NCBI RefSeq assembly: GCF_002210095.1
Contig: NZ_AQQR01000006.1
Coordinates: forward strand, 124,001-188,000
Direction of reading: 5' to 3'
DNA: 64,000 nucleotides
Origin: Marinibacterium profundimaris
GTDB lineage: Bacteria > Pseudomonadota > Alphaproteobacteria > Rhodobacterales > Rhodobacteraceae
Under the pieces are notes generated by a model that had not been told where the DNA came from, did not search any database, and worked only from the letters and a program-made list of their open reading frames with translations. A program made the translations under genes and the position numbers. Each line of letters opens with the position of its first letter. The stretch's first letter is position 1. This document shows positions 28,731-36,465 of the stretch, piece by piece.

Positions 28731-29036
28731 TTACGCGGAGGGCAGATCGCGATCGAGCGGTTCCAGCGACCCGTGGCGCGCGGTGCCGTCGGCTGCGGCG
28801 GGCAGGGTCATGTCGGTGCAGGTGCCCGCGTCGACCAGGGTCCAGGCGTTACCCTGGTAATCCACGGTCGAGGTGCCGGCGCAGGTGGTACCCGGTCCGG
28901 CGGCGCAATCGTTCTCGCCGGCGAGCGACACGCCATAGCACTTCTCCTTGGCCTGGGCCTCGGCGGTGGTGGCATGGGCGGTCAGGGCCGCGGCGATGGA
29001 GGCGGCGACGGTCATGGTTTTCACGGGATTCGACAT
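28731..29036 (-). CDS. bufA1: Bufferin precursor, DUF2282 family (BufA1-like)
   Basis: A 101-aa precursor peptide with a signal peptide ([21 protein letters not shown]) and the DUF2282 core: [34 protein letters not shown] and DAGTC. The four core cysteines are C33, C44, C52 and C73. In characterised bufferins the two central cysteines are oxidised by the MNIO enzyme, and the exported product binds copper. An AGAGGAG site precedes the ATG. It is the first gene of bufA1-bufB-bufC-doxX and is separated from bufB by a pair of hairpins. Confidence 0.92.
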   Translation of the reverse strand: MSNPVKTMTVAASIAAALTAHATTAEAQAKEKCYGVSLAGENDCAAGPGTTCAGTSTVDYQGNAWTLVDAGTCTDMTLPAAADGTARHGSLEPLDRDLPSA

Positions 29037-29191
29037 CTCTGTTCTCCTCTGGGTGGGTGCCGTTTATGCACGCAGCGTAAACCGACCCGGTCGCGCGTTG
29101 GAACTCACGAGCCTGTTGGTCACGCCCCTGTCACTCCACGCGAACGGCGCGCAGGTGCAAGATACTGAAAATCATTGAGGAATAAAGGCGT
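29037..29191 (-). promoter_or_regulatory. Probable bufA1 promoter region
   Basis: The 150-bp stretch between the thrS 3' hairpin and bufA1 should hold the operon promoter on the minus strand. I could not fix -35/-10 elements. Known relatives are often under an ECF sigma factor (SigF/NrsF type), but no such gene lies in this window. Confidence 0.35.
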
Positions 29192-29218
29192 CAGCCGGGC
29201 AATGTCATATCCCGGCTG
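29192..29218 (-). terminator. Terminator-like hairpin after thrS
   Basis: CAGCCGGG and CCCGGCTG (8-bp stem, 11-nt loop) lie 17 bp after the thrS stop. On the minus strand they are followed by ACGCCTTTATTCC, a weak T run. This should separate thrS from bufA1, which has the same orientation. Confidence 0.6.
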
Positions 29219-29235
29219 TCGCGGATCACGGATTG

Positions 29236-31215
29236 TTACAGAAGATCCGGGGCCGTCGCCTCGGTTCCCAGGGCCTTTGTTACATCCTCAAGGCTCATCA
29301 CCTCGGTCTTCTTCTCGCCCAGCCGGCGGATAGACACGGTGCGCTCCTCGACCTCGCGGTGGCCGATGGCGAGGATCACCGGGACCTTGCCGACCGAATG
29401 CTCGCGCACCTTGTAGTTGATCTTTTCGTTGCGGATGTCGGCCTCGGCCCGGACACCGGCGGCGGTCAGCTTGGCCACGACCTCGTTCACGTAGTCATCC
29501 GCTTCCGAGGTGATCGAGGCCACGACGACCTGCCGCGGCGCGAGCCAGAACGGCAGCTTGCCTTCCCAGTTCTCGATCAGGATGCCGATGAACCGCTCGA
29601 AGGATCCAAGGCAGGCGCGGTGCAGCATGAAGGGGCGATGCTTGTCGCCGTCCGCCGCGATATAGGACGCGCCCAGCCGTTCCGGCAGGTTGGGGTCCAC
29701 CTGGAAGGTACCGCATTGCCAGACCCGGCCGATCGCGTCGGTCAGGTAGAAGTCCAGCTTCGGGCCGTAGAATGCACCGTCGCCCGGCTCCAGCGTATAG
29801 TCGCGGCCCACCGCCTTGATCGCGTTTTCCAGCGCGTTCTCGACGTAATCCCAGCTCTCTTCCGTGCCGACGCGCTTTTCGGGGCGCGTGGCAAAGCGGA
29901 TCTCGAAATCGTCGAAGCCGAGTTCCTTGTAGACATTCGCGAGGAAGTCGATGAAGCGGGCGCATTCCTCCTGGATCTGATCCTCGGTGCAGAAGATATG
30001 CGCATCGTCCTGGGTAAAGCCGCGCACGCGCATGATGCCGTGCAGGGCGCCGGAGGGTTCGAACCGCGAGCACGATCCGAATTCGGCCAGCCGCAGGGGC
30101 AGGTCGCGGTAGGATTTGAGGCCCTGGTTGAACACCTGCACGTGGCAGGGGCAGTTCATCGGCTTCAGCGCGTTGATGCGCGTCTGCTCCTTGTTCCGGG
30201 CGGAGGCGTCGTCGGTCTCGCCGTCGCGGCTTTCATCCACCTCGACGATGAACATGTGGTGCTGGTACTTCTCCCAGTGGCCCGAGGCCTCCCACAGCTT
30301 GCGGTCGACGACCTGCGGCGTGTTGATCTCGCGATACCCACCCGCGCGCTGCTTGCGGCGCATGTAATCCTGCAGCGTGGTGTAGATCGTCCAGCCGCCC
30401 GGGTGCCAGAACACCTGGCCCGGCGCCTCTTCCTGCATGTGGAACAGGTCCATCTCGCGGCCGAGCTTGCGGTGGTCGCGCTTGGCGGCCTCCTCGAGCA
30501 TGTGCAGATGCGCCTTGAGCTTTTCCTTGCCGGTGAAGGCCACGCCATAGATCCGCTGCAGCATCTGGCGGTTGCTGTCGCCGCGCCAGTAGGCGCCGGC
30601 GATCGACATCAGCTTGAACGCATCGGCCGGCACCTGCCCGGTGTGCTGCAGGTGCGGGCCGCGGCAGAGATCCTGCCAGCCGCCATGCCAGTACATGCGC
30701 AGCGGTTCGTCGCCCGGAATGGCGTCGATCAGCTCGACCTTGTAGGGCTCGTTGTTGTCCTTGTAATACTGGACGGCCTTTTCGCGGCCCCAGACCTCGG
30801 TGGTCACGGGCTCGCGCTTGTTGATGATTTCCTTCATCTTCTTCTCGATCTCGCCGAGATCTTCGGGCGTGAAGGGCTCTTCGCGGTCGAAATCGTAGTA
30901 CCAGCCGTTGTCGATGACGGGGCCGATGGTGACCTTTGTGTCGGGCCAGATCTCCTGCACGGCACGCGCCATGATATGAGCGAGGTCATGGCGCACCAGC
31001 TCGTTCGCCTGAACCTCGTCCTTCATCGTGTGGATGGCGATGTCGGCATCCGTGTCGATCGGCCACTGAAGATCCCAGTGCTTGCCGTTCACGGTGGCGG
31101 AGATGGCCTTCTTGGCCAGGGAGGTGGAGATATCGGCAGCGACCTCGCCGGGCGTGATGCCGGCGTCATAGGAGCGCGAATTGCCATCGGGAAGGGTGAG
31201 AGAGACTTGGGCCAT
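29236..31215 (-). CDS. thrS: Threonyl-tRNA synthetase
   Basis: Class II aminoacyl-tRNA synthetase charging tRNA-Thr. The 659-aa protein has a TGS domain (residues 1-63), an editing domain ([18 protein letters not shown] and [15 protein letters not shown]), a catalytic core with [10 protein letters not shown] (zinc Cys), [17 protein letters not shown] (motif 2) and [17 protein letters not shown] (motif 3), and a C-terminal anticodon-binding domain. Start and length are normal. It is divergent from an alpha/beta hydrolase gene. No T-box leader was recognised, as expected outside Gram-positives. Confidence 0.97.
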   Translation of the reverse strand: MAQVSLTLPDGNSRSYDAGITPGEVAADISTSLAKKAISATVNGKHWDLQWPIDTDADIAIHTMKDEVQANELVRHDLAHIMARAVQEIWPDTKVTIGPVIDNGWYYDFDREEPFTPEDLGEIEKKMKEIINKREPVTTEVWGREKAVQYYKDNNEPYKVELIDAIPGDEPLRMYWHGGWQDLCRGPHLQHTGQVPADAFKLMSIAGAYWRGDSNRQMLQRIYGVAFTGKEKLKAHLHMLEEAAKRDHRKLGREMDLFHMQEEAPGQVFWHPGGWTIYTTLQDYMRRKQRAGGYREINTPQVVDRKLWEASGHWEKYQHHMFIVEVDESRDGETDDASARNKEQTRINALKPMNCPCHVQVFNQGLKSYRDLPLRLAEFGSCSRFEPSGALHGIMRVRGFTQDDAHIFCTEDQIQEECARFIDFLANVYKELGFDDFEIRFATRPEKRVGTEESWDYVENALENAIKAVGRDYTLEPGDGAFYGPKLDFYLTDAIGRVWQCGTFQVDPNLPERLGASYIAADGDKHRPFMLHRACLGSFERFIGILIENWEGKLPFWLAPRQVVVASITSEADDYVNEVVAKLTAAGVRAEADIRNEKINYKVREHSVGKVPVILAIGHREVEERTVSIRRLGEKKTEVMSLEDVTKALGTEATAPDLL

Positions 31216-31476
31216 GATCTGGCTCTCCTCGTCGGTTTGGCGCCCACGGAACGCCCGGTTGCGGGTATGTATGCAGGGGCGGTGTGCCGGGCCGGGGCGG
31301 CGGTGTCAAGCCGGTGTCGGGGCGGCGCTGGTCGGCCGGGGCCGGGACGGGGCCGGGGGTCGGGCAGAGCGGGCAGGGGAATGTCGGTGGACCCCGAAGA
31401 CCGGCCCCGGCATGATCGGGCCGCAAGGTGCCCGGATCGGGCGCAGGGCCCAAAGGCAGGAAGACAGGAGCGAGAC

Positions 31477-32220
31477 ATGAGCGAACCGCAATACCTGGAG
31501 ACGGCGCAGGGCCGGCGGCTGGCCTATCACCGGACGGGCGGGGAGGGGCCGATGGTGGTCTTCCTCGGCGGTCTGAAGTCGGACATGGAGGGGACAAAGG
31601 CGCTTTACCTCGAAGACTGGGCGCGGGCGCAGGGACGGGCCTTCCTGCGGTTCGACTATTCCGGCCACGGGCAGTCGAGCGGGGTGTTCGAGGAAGGCTC
31701 CATCGCCGACTGGCACGAAGACACGCTGGCGGCGGTCGAGGCGCTGACCGAGGGGCCGCTGGTGGTCGTGGGGTCTTCGATGGGGGGGTGGCAGGCGCTG
31801 CTGCTCGCCCGGGCGATGCCCGCGCGCGTCGCGGGTCTTGTCACCATCGCGGCGGCGCCGGATTTCACCGAGGACGGCTATTGGGCCGGGTTCAGCGACG
31901 CACAGAAGGCCGAGATCGAGGCGGGGCGGAATGTCGAACTGCCGTCGGATTACATGGAGCCCTATGTCGTCACGCGCAAGATGATCGAGGACGGGCTCCG
32001 CCACCTGGTGCTGCGCGCACCGCTGGACCTGCCGTTCCCGGTGCGGATGCTGCAGGGCACGGCGGATACGGCCGTGTCGGTGGCGACGGCGGTGGCCCTG
32101 CTGGAGCACGCGACCAGCCCGGACATGCGCCTGCTGCTGGTGAAGGATGCCGATCACCGGTTCTCGGACGACACCTGCCTGCAGCTGATCGAAAGGGCTG
32201 TCGAGGACGTCTCAACGTGA
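31477..32220 (+). CDS. Alpha/beta hydrolase (ABHD10-like)
   Basis: A 247-aa cytosolic hydrolase with the order seen in short acyl-thioesterase-like enzymes. It has an oxyanion loop FLGGLKSDMEGTKA, FDYSGHGQSSG, the nucleophile elbow VVGSSMGGWQALL, an acid near MLQGTADTAVS and His in KDADHRFSD. It resembles ABHD10-type palmitoyl-thioesterases, but substrate is unproved. The ATG follows ACAGGAGCGAG. Its TGA overlaps a GTG that opens a short remnant gene (32217). Confidence 0.88.
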   Translation: MSEPQYLETAQGRRLAYHRTGGEGPMVVFLGGLKSDMEGTKALYLEDWARAQGRAFLRFDYSGHGQSSGVFEEGSIADWHEDTLAAVEALTEGPLVVVGSSMGGWQALLLARAMPARVAGLVTIAAAPDFTEDGYWAGFSDAQKAEIEAGRNVELPSDYMEPYVVTRKMIEDGLRHLVLRAPLDLPFPVRMLQGTADTAVSVATAVALLEHATSPDMRLLLVKDADHRFSDDTCLQLIERAVEDVST

Positions 32221-32372
32221 CGCGCCGGCTGTGGTTCATCACCCATGCGGATGTGGCGATCAGCCGGGCGCAGGATCAGCCGGCGAACGGGGGCGGGAAT
32301 GTCCTGTGCTGCGCCGTGCCGGACTTGCGTCTGATCCACGGCTGGCGCGATATTGATCCCGTATCGGTTTGA
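32217..32372 (+). pseudogene. Possible remnant of a histidine phosphatase gene
   Basis: A 51-codon frame starting with GTG (overlapping the previous TGA as GTGA) encodes VTRRLWFITHADVAI and then unrelated residues to a TGA at 32370. The opening resembles the first strand and RH-type loop (here TH) of small histidine phosphatases that often follow such hydrolase genes. The rest of the domain is missing, so a truncated or deleted gene is the simplest reading. A real small protein is not excluded. Confidence 0.45.
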
Positions 32373-32381
32373 GGTCTCACC

Positions 32382-33377
32382 ATGCGCATGTTCGGCAAGA
32401 TCCTGGGGTGGATCCTCCTGTTCCTCGTGGTGGCCGTGGGTCTGCTGTGGGTTTTTGGCCCGCGCGAGCCGGTGGCGCTGCGGGCAGAGTTCGATCCGCG
32501 CCGGTTCGGCGAGGGTGTGCAAGTCTATTTCGAAAGCGTCGAGAGCGCCTTTGACGACATCACTCCGGGTGTCGAGAAGCGGGTGATCTGGCAGGCGGGG
32601 TTCAAGGAGCAGCGCACGCCGGTCTCGGTTGTCTATATCCACGGCTTCTCGGCCACGTCGGAGGAGATCCGGCCGGTGCCCGACCGGGTGGCCGAGGCGC
32701 TGGGGGCGAACCTGGTTTTCACGCGGCTGACGGGCCACGGGCGGCCGGGCGATGCGATGGGCGAGGCGACGGCGGTCGACTGGATCGGCGATGTCGCCGA
32801 GGCGATGGCGGCGGCGCGCGCGGTGGGCGAACGGGTGGTGGTCATCGCGACCTCGACCGGCGGCACGCTGGCGGCGCTGGCCGCGCTGGATCCGGAGATG
32901 TCGGAGAGGGTCGCGGCGCTGATCCTGGTCTCGCCCAACTTCGGGGTGAACGCGCCGGGGGCTGCGATGATGACCTGGCCGGCGGCGCGCTGGTGGGCGC
33001 CGCTGATCGTCGGAGAGCGGCGGAGCGCGGCGCCCGAGAGCGAGGAGATCGGGCGCTACTGGACCCATGATTATCCCACCGTCGCGGTGCTGCCGATGGC
33101 GGCGCTGGTGAAGGAGACGGTGGCGCAGGATTTCTCGGGCGCGCAGGTGCCCGCGCTGTTCTGGTTCACCGAGGAGGACAAGGTGGTGGTGCCGGCGGCA
33201 ACACACGCGGTGGCCGAGGCCTGGGGCGGGCCTGCGACGGTGAAGATCGTGACCATGGGGCCGGGGGATGACCAGAACAGCCACGTGATCTCGGGCGACC
33301 TGGTCTCACCCGGGCAGACGGAGGCGACGGTGCGGGGCATGCTGGACTGGCTCGCCTCGATCGGGATCGGCGGGTGA
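32382..33377 (+). CDS. Membrane-anchored alpha/beta hydrolase (carboxylesterase/lysophospholipase-like)
   Basis: A 331-aa protein with an N-terminal membrane anchor (KILGWILLFLVVAVGLLWVF) and a periplasm-facing or membrane-tethered hydrolase domain. The oxyanion loop is YIHGFSATSEE, the elbow is IATSTGGTLAALA (Ser in TSTGG), the acid is near FTEEDKVV, and the His is in DQNSHVISGD. RLTGHGRPG matches related esterases. It starts 9 bp after the remnant frame and is followed by a long perfect hairpin. Confidence 0.87.
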   Translation: MRMFGKILGWILLFLVVAVGLLWVFGPREPVALRAEFDPRRFGEGVQVYFESVESAFDDITPGVEKRVIWQAGFKEQRTPVSVVYIHGFSATSEEIRPVPDRVAEALGANLVFTRLTGHGRPGDAMGEATAVDWIGDVAEAMAAARAVGERVVVIATSTGGTLAALAALDPEMSERVAALILVSPNFGVNAPGAAMMTWPAARWWAPLIVGERRSAAPESEEIGRYWTHDYPTVAVLPMAALVKETVAQDFSGAQVPALFWFTEEDKVVVPAATHAVAEAWGGPATVKIVTMGPGDDQNSHVISGDLVSPGQTEATVRGMLDWLASIGIGG

Positions 33378-33421
33378 GGGGGACGTGCCGAAGCGGGGCC
33401 GTGGCATGATGGGCCAGAGGT

Positions 33422-33476
33422 CGGATCGCGTCCGGAGCGCTCCCGCCCGCCCACCCCGCGCTCCGGACGCGATCCG
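33422..33476. repeat. 18-bp perfect hairpin, dispersed repeat family B copy 1
   Basis: Left arm 33422-33439 (CGGATCGCGTCCGGAGCG) and right arm 33459-33476 are perfect reverse complements around a 19-nt pyrimidine-rich loop (CTCCCGCCCGCCCACCCCG). A related element with a changed but still paired stem is at 57596-57648. It may terminate the upstream hydrolase gene. Confidence 0.8.
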
Positions 33477-33482
33477 GCTCTG

Positions 33483-34115
33483 ATGCGGCGGCCGGGGAGC
33501 ATGTGGAGCCTGGAGACGCTGGGGCGCGTGCGGCTGTCGCGGCATTTCTTCATGCGCGATTTCCTCTATTCTGAGATCGGCAATTTCCACGAGGTGCAGA
33601 ACATCCCCGACGATCCGGAGCTGGCCATCGCCTGTGGCCGCGCGCTTTGCGAGACGCTGCTGGACCCGCTCGAGGAGACGTTTGGCCGGATCGCCGTGCG
33701 CTCGGGCTATCGCTCGGCGCGGCTGAACCGGTTCGGGAACGAGAGGAAGCTCAATTGCGCGTCGAACGACTGGCCGCTGGAATGCCATGTCTGGGACAGG
33801 CGGCGGGGCGAGGACCGCGTGGCCGGTGCTTCGATCGTCGTCCCGTGGTTCGCCGACCGCTATGCGCAGGGGCGCGACTGGCGCGACCTGGCCTGGTGGA
33901 TCCACGATCACCTGGACTATTCCGAGGCCTGGTTCTTCCCCAAGCTCGGCGCCTTCAACCTGGTCTGGCGGCCGGTCCCGCGGCGGCGGATCGACAGCTA
34001 CATCGCCCCGCGCGGCTGTCTTCTGCGCCCCGGCGCACGGCCCGACGAACCGCTGGAGGCGCGCCAGGCGCGCTATCGCGATTTCCCGCCGTTCCGGGGC
34101 ATAGCCTTTCCGTGA
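33483..34115 (+). CDS. Conserved hypothetical protein with peptidase M15-like region
   Basis: A 210-aa protein. The opening LSRHFFMRDFLYSEIG and the central IAVRSGYRSARLNRFGNE resemble D-Ala-D-Ala carboxypeptidase-like (M15/hedgehog fold) proteins. The expected zinc ligands are poorly preserved: the segment continues NCASNDWPLECHVWD instead of the usual S-x-H-x(6)-D block. No signal peptide is evident. An inactive or modified peptidase fold is the best guess. The start may be 33483 or the Met at residue 7. Confidence 0.65.
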   Translation: MRRPGSMWSLETLGRVRLSRHFFMRDFLYSEIGNFHEVQNIPDDPELAIACGRALCETLLDPLEETFGRIAVRSGYRSARLNRFGNERKLNCASNDWPLECHVWDRRRGEDRVAGASIVVPWFADRYAQGRDWRDLAWWIHDHLDYSEAWFFPKLGAFNLVWRPVPRRRIDSYIAPRGCLLRPGARPDEPLEARQARYRDFPPFRGIAFP

Positions 34116-34198
34116 TCGCCCTTGCGGGGCGGTTCAAAAGCCAGCAAGGTCGGACCAAAGGGATCCGACAGAGATCCCCGGCATGAGCGCAGGCAACA

Positions 34199-34909
34199 AT
34201 GAGCGAACCCCTGGTCCTGATCCCCGGCCTGATGGCCGACGCGCGCGCATATGATGCGTTGATGACGCCGCTGTCACGCGAGCGCGCGGTGATGGTCGCG
34301 CCCTCGATCCTGGGCGAACGGGTGGAGGAAATGGCCTCCAACCTGATGGACCAGCTGCCGGTGCGCTTCGCGCTGGCGGGCCATGGGCTGGGCGGCGTGG
34401 TGGCGATGGAGATCCTGCGCCGCGCGCCGGACAGGGTGATGCGCATCGCGCTCATGGACAGCACGCCGCTGCCCGAAACCCCGCAGGAGGCCGCCGATCG
34501 CGAGATGCTGATCGTCAAGGCGCGGGCCGGGCGGATGGAAGACGTGATCGCCGAGAGCTTTCCGGCCGAGGCCCTGGCCCCCGGCGCGGCGCGGCGCGAT
34601 GTGCTGAGGCACGTGGTCTCGATGGCCTTCGACCTTGGGCCGGAGGTGTTCCTGCGGCAGGCGCGGGCGCTGCAGAAGCGGCGGGACCAGCAACCGACAT
34701 TGCGCAAGTGCCGGGTGCCGGCGCTGGTGCTTTGCGGGGAACATGATTGCCTGGCGCCGGTCAAGCGGCAGGAGTTCATGGCGGAGCTGATCCATCATGC
34801 CGCGCTGAAGGTGATCCCGGAGGCCGGGCATTTCCCGATGATCGAGACACCGGGCGCGGTGCTGGAGGCGCTGCGGAGCTGGCTGGACGCACCCATGGTG
34901 CTGCGCTAG
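34199..34909 (+). CDS. Alpha/beta-hydrolase-fold protein lacking the nucleophile
   Basis: A 236-aa alpha/beta-hydrolase homologue (VLIPGLMADARAYDAL opening, acid in LCGEHDCLAPV, His in PEAGHFPMIETP). The nucleophile elbow reads AGHGLGGVVAM, with Gly (codon GGG) where Ser, Cys or Asp normally stands. Direct reading of the DNA supports this, so classical hydrolysis seems impossible. It may be a non-catalytic or differently acting homologue. The gene is convergent with phaZ. Confidence 0.85.
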   Translation: MSEPLVLIPGLMADARAYDALMTPLSRERAVMVAPSILGERVEEMASNLMDQLPVRFALAGHGLGGVVAMEILRRAPDRVMRIALMDSTPLPETPQEAADREMLIVKARAGRMEDVIAESFPAEALAPGAARRDVLRHVVSMAFDLGPEVFLRQARALQKRRDQQPTLRKCRVPALVLCGEHDCLAPVKRQEFMAELIHHAALKVIPEAGHFPMIETPGAVLEALRSWLDAPMVLR

Positions 34910-35001
34910 CGGTGCTGTGTTAGCGGCCGCCCCTGTGACGGCGCGCCTGATGGACACGCCGCTCTTCGCTGTCAGAAGTCGCGGCCGGCGGGGGCGTTTC
35001 G

Positions 35002-35038
35002 CTTGCCCGCCGGGCGGCAAGGCCGGGCAGAGCCCGGC
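35002..35038. terminator. Tandem hairpins between convergent genes
   Basis: CTTGCC/GGCAAG (35002-35021) is followed by GCCGGGC/GCCCGGC with a 3-nt loop (35022-35038). They lie between the convergent hydrolase-fold gene and phaZ and probably serve as bidirectional 3' ends. Confidence 0.5.
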
Positions 35039-35055
35039 GCCTGCGGACCAAGCCC

Positions 35056-36327
35056 TCAGGCCGCCGCGTTGGAATTTGCGGCGTTGGGCTTGGGCTTCGG
35101 GCTGTTGGCGTCGATGAAGCTCAGCACCAGCGGGCGGATGTTGTTGCGCCAACTCTTGCCCGCGAAGATGCCGTAATGTCCGGCGCCGGGCTCGATATGG
35201 CTGGCCTTCTTCTCGTCCGGCAGGCCGGTGCAGAGATCGAGCGCCGCGATGCACTGGCCGGGGGCCGAGATGTCATCGTTCGCGCCCTCGACCGTCTTGA
35301 CCGCCACGGTGGTGATCTTGCCGATGTCGACCTTCTTGCCGTTCACCGTGAAGACGTTGCGCGCGACCTCGCGGTTCTTGAAGATCCGTTCGACCGTCGA
35401 AAGGTAGAATTCGGCGGTCATGTCCATCACGGCGAGATATTCGTCGTAGAACCTGTTGTGCGGATCGTGGTCCGAGGCATCGCCCTTGGCGGTGCGCTGG
35501 ATCTGGTCGGTGAAGGCTTTGGAATGGCGCTCGGCGTTCATCGACATGAACGAGGCCAGTTGCAGAAGGCCCGGATAGACCATGCGGCCGACGCCCTTGT
35601 ACTTGAAGCCGACGCGCTGGATCATGGCGAATTCCAGCTGCCCCATGGTGACGCGACGGCCGAAATCCGTGACCTCGGTCGGCGTGGCGTCCGGGTCGAT
35701 CGGCCCGCCGATCAGGGTCAGCGAACGCGGCTGCGCGTCGGGGTCTTCCTCGGCGAGATAGGCCGTCGCGGCGAGTGTCAGCGGCGCGGGCTGGCAGACG
35801 GCGATCACATGGGTGTCGGGACCGAGGTGGCGCATGAAATCCACGAGGTAGAGCGTGTAATCCTCGACATCGAACTTGCCGCAGCTGACGGGGATGTCAC
35901 GGGCATTGTGCCAGTCGGTGACATAGACTTCGCAATCGGGCAGCAGCGAGTTCACGGTCGAACGCAGCAGCGTCGCGTAATGGCCCGACATCGGCGCCAC
36001 GACCAGCACCTTGCGCTGGCTTTTCTCGCGTCCGGACACCTTGAAGTGCAGGAGGTCGCCGAAGTCCTTTTCGACCACGATCTCCTTTTCGACGATGTGG
36101 TCCTTGCCGTCGGCGCAGGTGATCGAGCGGATCCCCCAGGACGGTTTCACGACCATGCGCGAGAAGGTGCGTTCGGTGACTTCGCCCCAGGCCGCGGTCC
36201 AGGCGATCGCGGGGTTCGGAATCATGGCATAGACCGGATACGAGGCAAACGCCTGCGCCGTCGCGCCCAGCCACTGGTTGGTGTTCCGAACCGTCTCCAT
36301 GACGTCGTACGTCATCATGTTCCGCAT
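35056..36327 (-). CDS. phaZ: Intracellular polyhydroxyalkanoate depolymerase
   Basis: Mobilises stored polyhydroxybutyrate. The 423-aa protein shows the intracellular PhaZ family features: VIAVCQPAPLTLAA (the Cys-containing lipase-like box), KVLVVAPMSGHYATLLR and the C-terminal PGAGHYGIFAGKSWR with the catalytic His. The start at 36327 follows AGGAGTCCC. It is divergent from phaC across 138 bp that contain a PhaR-type operator, the classic alphaproteobacterial arrangement. PhaR may control both directions. Confidence 0.95.
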   Translation of the reverse strand: MRNMMTYDVMETVRNTNQWLGATAQAFASYPVYAMIPNPAIAWTAAWGEVTERTFSRMVVKPSWGIRSITCADGKDHIVEKEIVVEKDFGDLLHFKVSGREKSQRKVLVVAPMSGHYATLLRSTVNSLLPDCEVYVTDWHNARDIPVSCGKFDVEDYTLYLVDFMRHLGPDTHVIAVCQPAPLTLAATAYLAEEDPDAQPRSLTLIGGPIDPDATPTEVTDFGRRVTMGQLEFAMIQRVGFKYKGVGRMVYPGLLQLASFMSMNAERHSKAFTDQIQRTAKGDASDHDPHNRFYDEYLAVMDMTAEFYLSTVERIFKNREVARNVFTVNGKKVDIGKITTVAVKTVEGANDDISAPGQCIAALDLCTGLPDEKKASHIEPGAGHYGIFAGKSWRNNIRPLVLSFIDANSPKPKPNAANSNAAA

Positions 36328-36404
36328 TTGGGGGACTCCTTTTTGCCGGTTGCTCGACTAAACTCGACGTGACTCGGTCCTCGCAGAAAGGACCATTCGC
36401 CGCT

Positions 36405-36433
36405 TTGTCCCGGCTACAGAGCGACACTATGCT
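36405..36433 (+). promoter_or_regulatory. Predicted phaC promoter
   Basis: TTGTCC (36405-36410), a 17-bp spacer and TATGCT (36428-36433) form a plausible sigma-70-type promoter about 26 nt before a GGAGGGA ribosome site. The PhaR palindrome at 36430-36444 overlaps the -10 and start region. Confidence 0.5.
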
Positions 36434-36444
36434 GCAAAGCAGCA
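36430..36444. promoter_or_regulatory. PhaR operator, phaZ-phaC intergenic
   Basis: TGCTGCAAAGCAGCA is a perfect palindrome containing CTGC-N3-GCAG, the site described for PhaR of Paracoccus denitrificans. It lies 22 bp upstream of phaC and within the phaZ-phaC divergent region, overlapping the predicted phaC -10. Confidence 0.8.
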
Positions 36445-36465
36445 AGGTAGGAGGGAATTACGAGA

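Noticed and set aside
31216-31476. T-box or leader-peptide attenuator before thrS
   Set aside because: No antiterminator/terminator pair or threonine-rich leader frame could be seen, and T-boxes are not expected in this lineage.
29233-32220. A 995-codon plus-strand frame as a giant protein
   Set aside because: Most of it is antisense to thrS, whose catalytic motifs are intact. Only the final 247 codons, from the ATG at 31477, belong to a real hydrolase.
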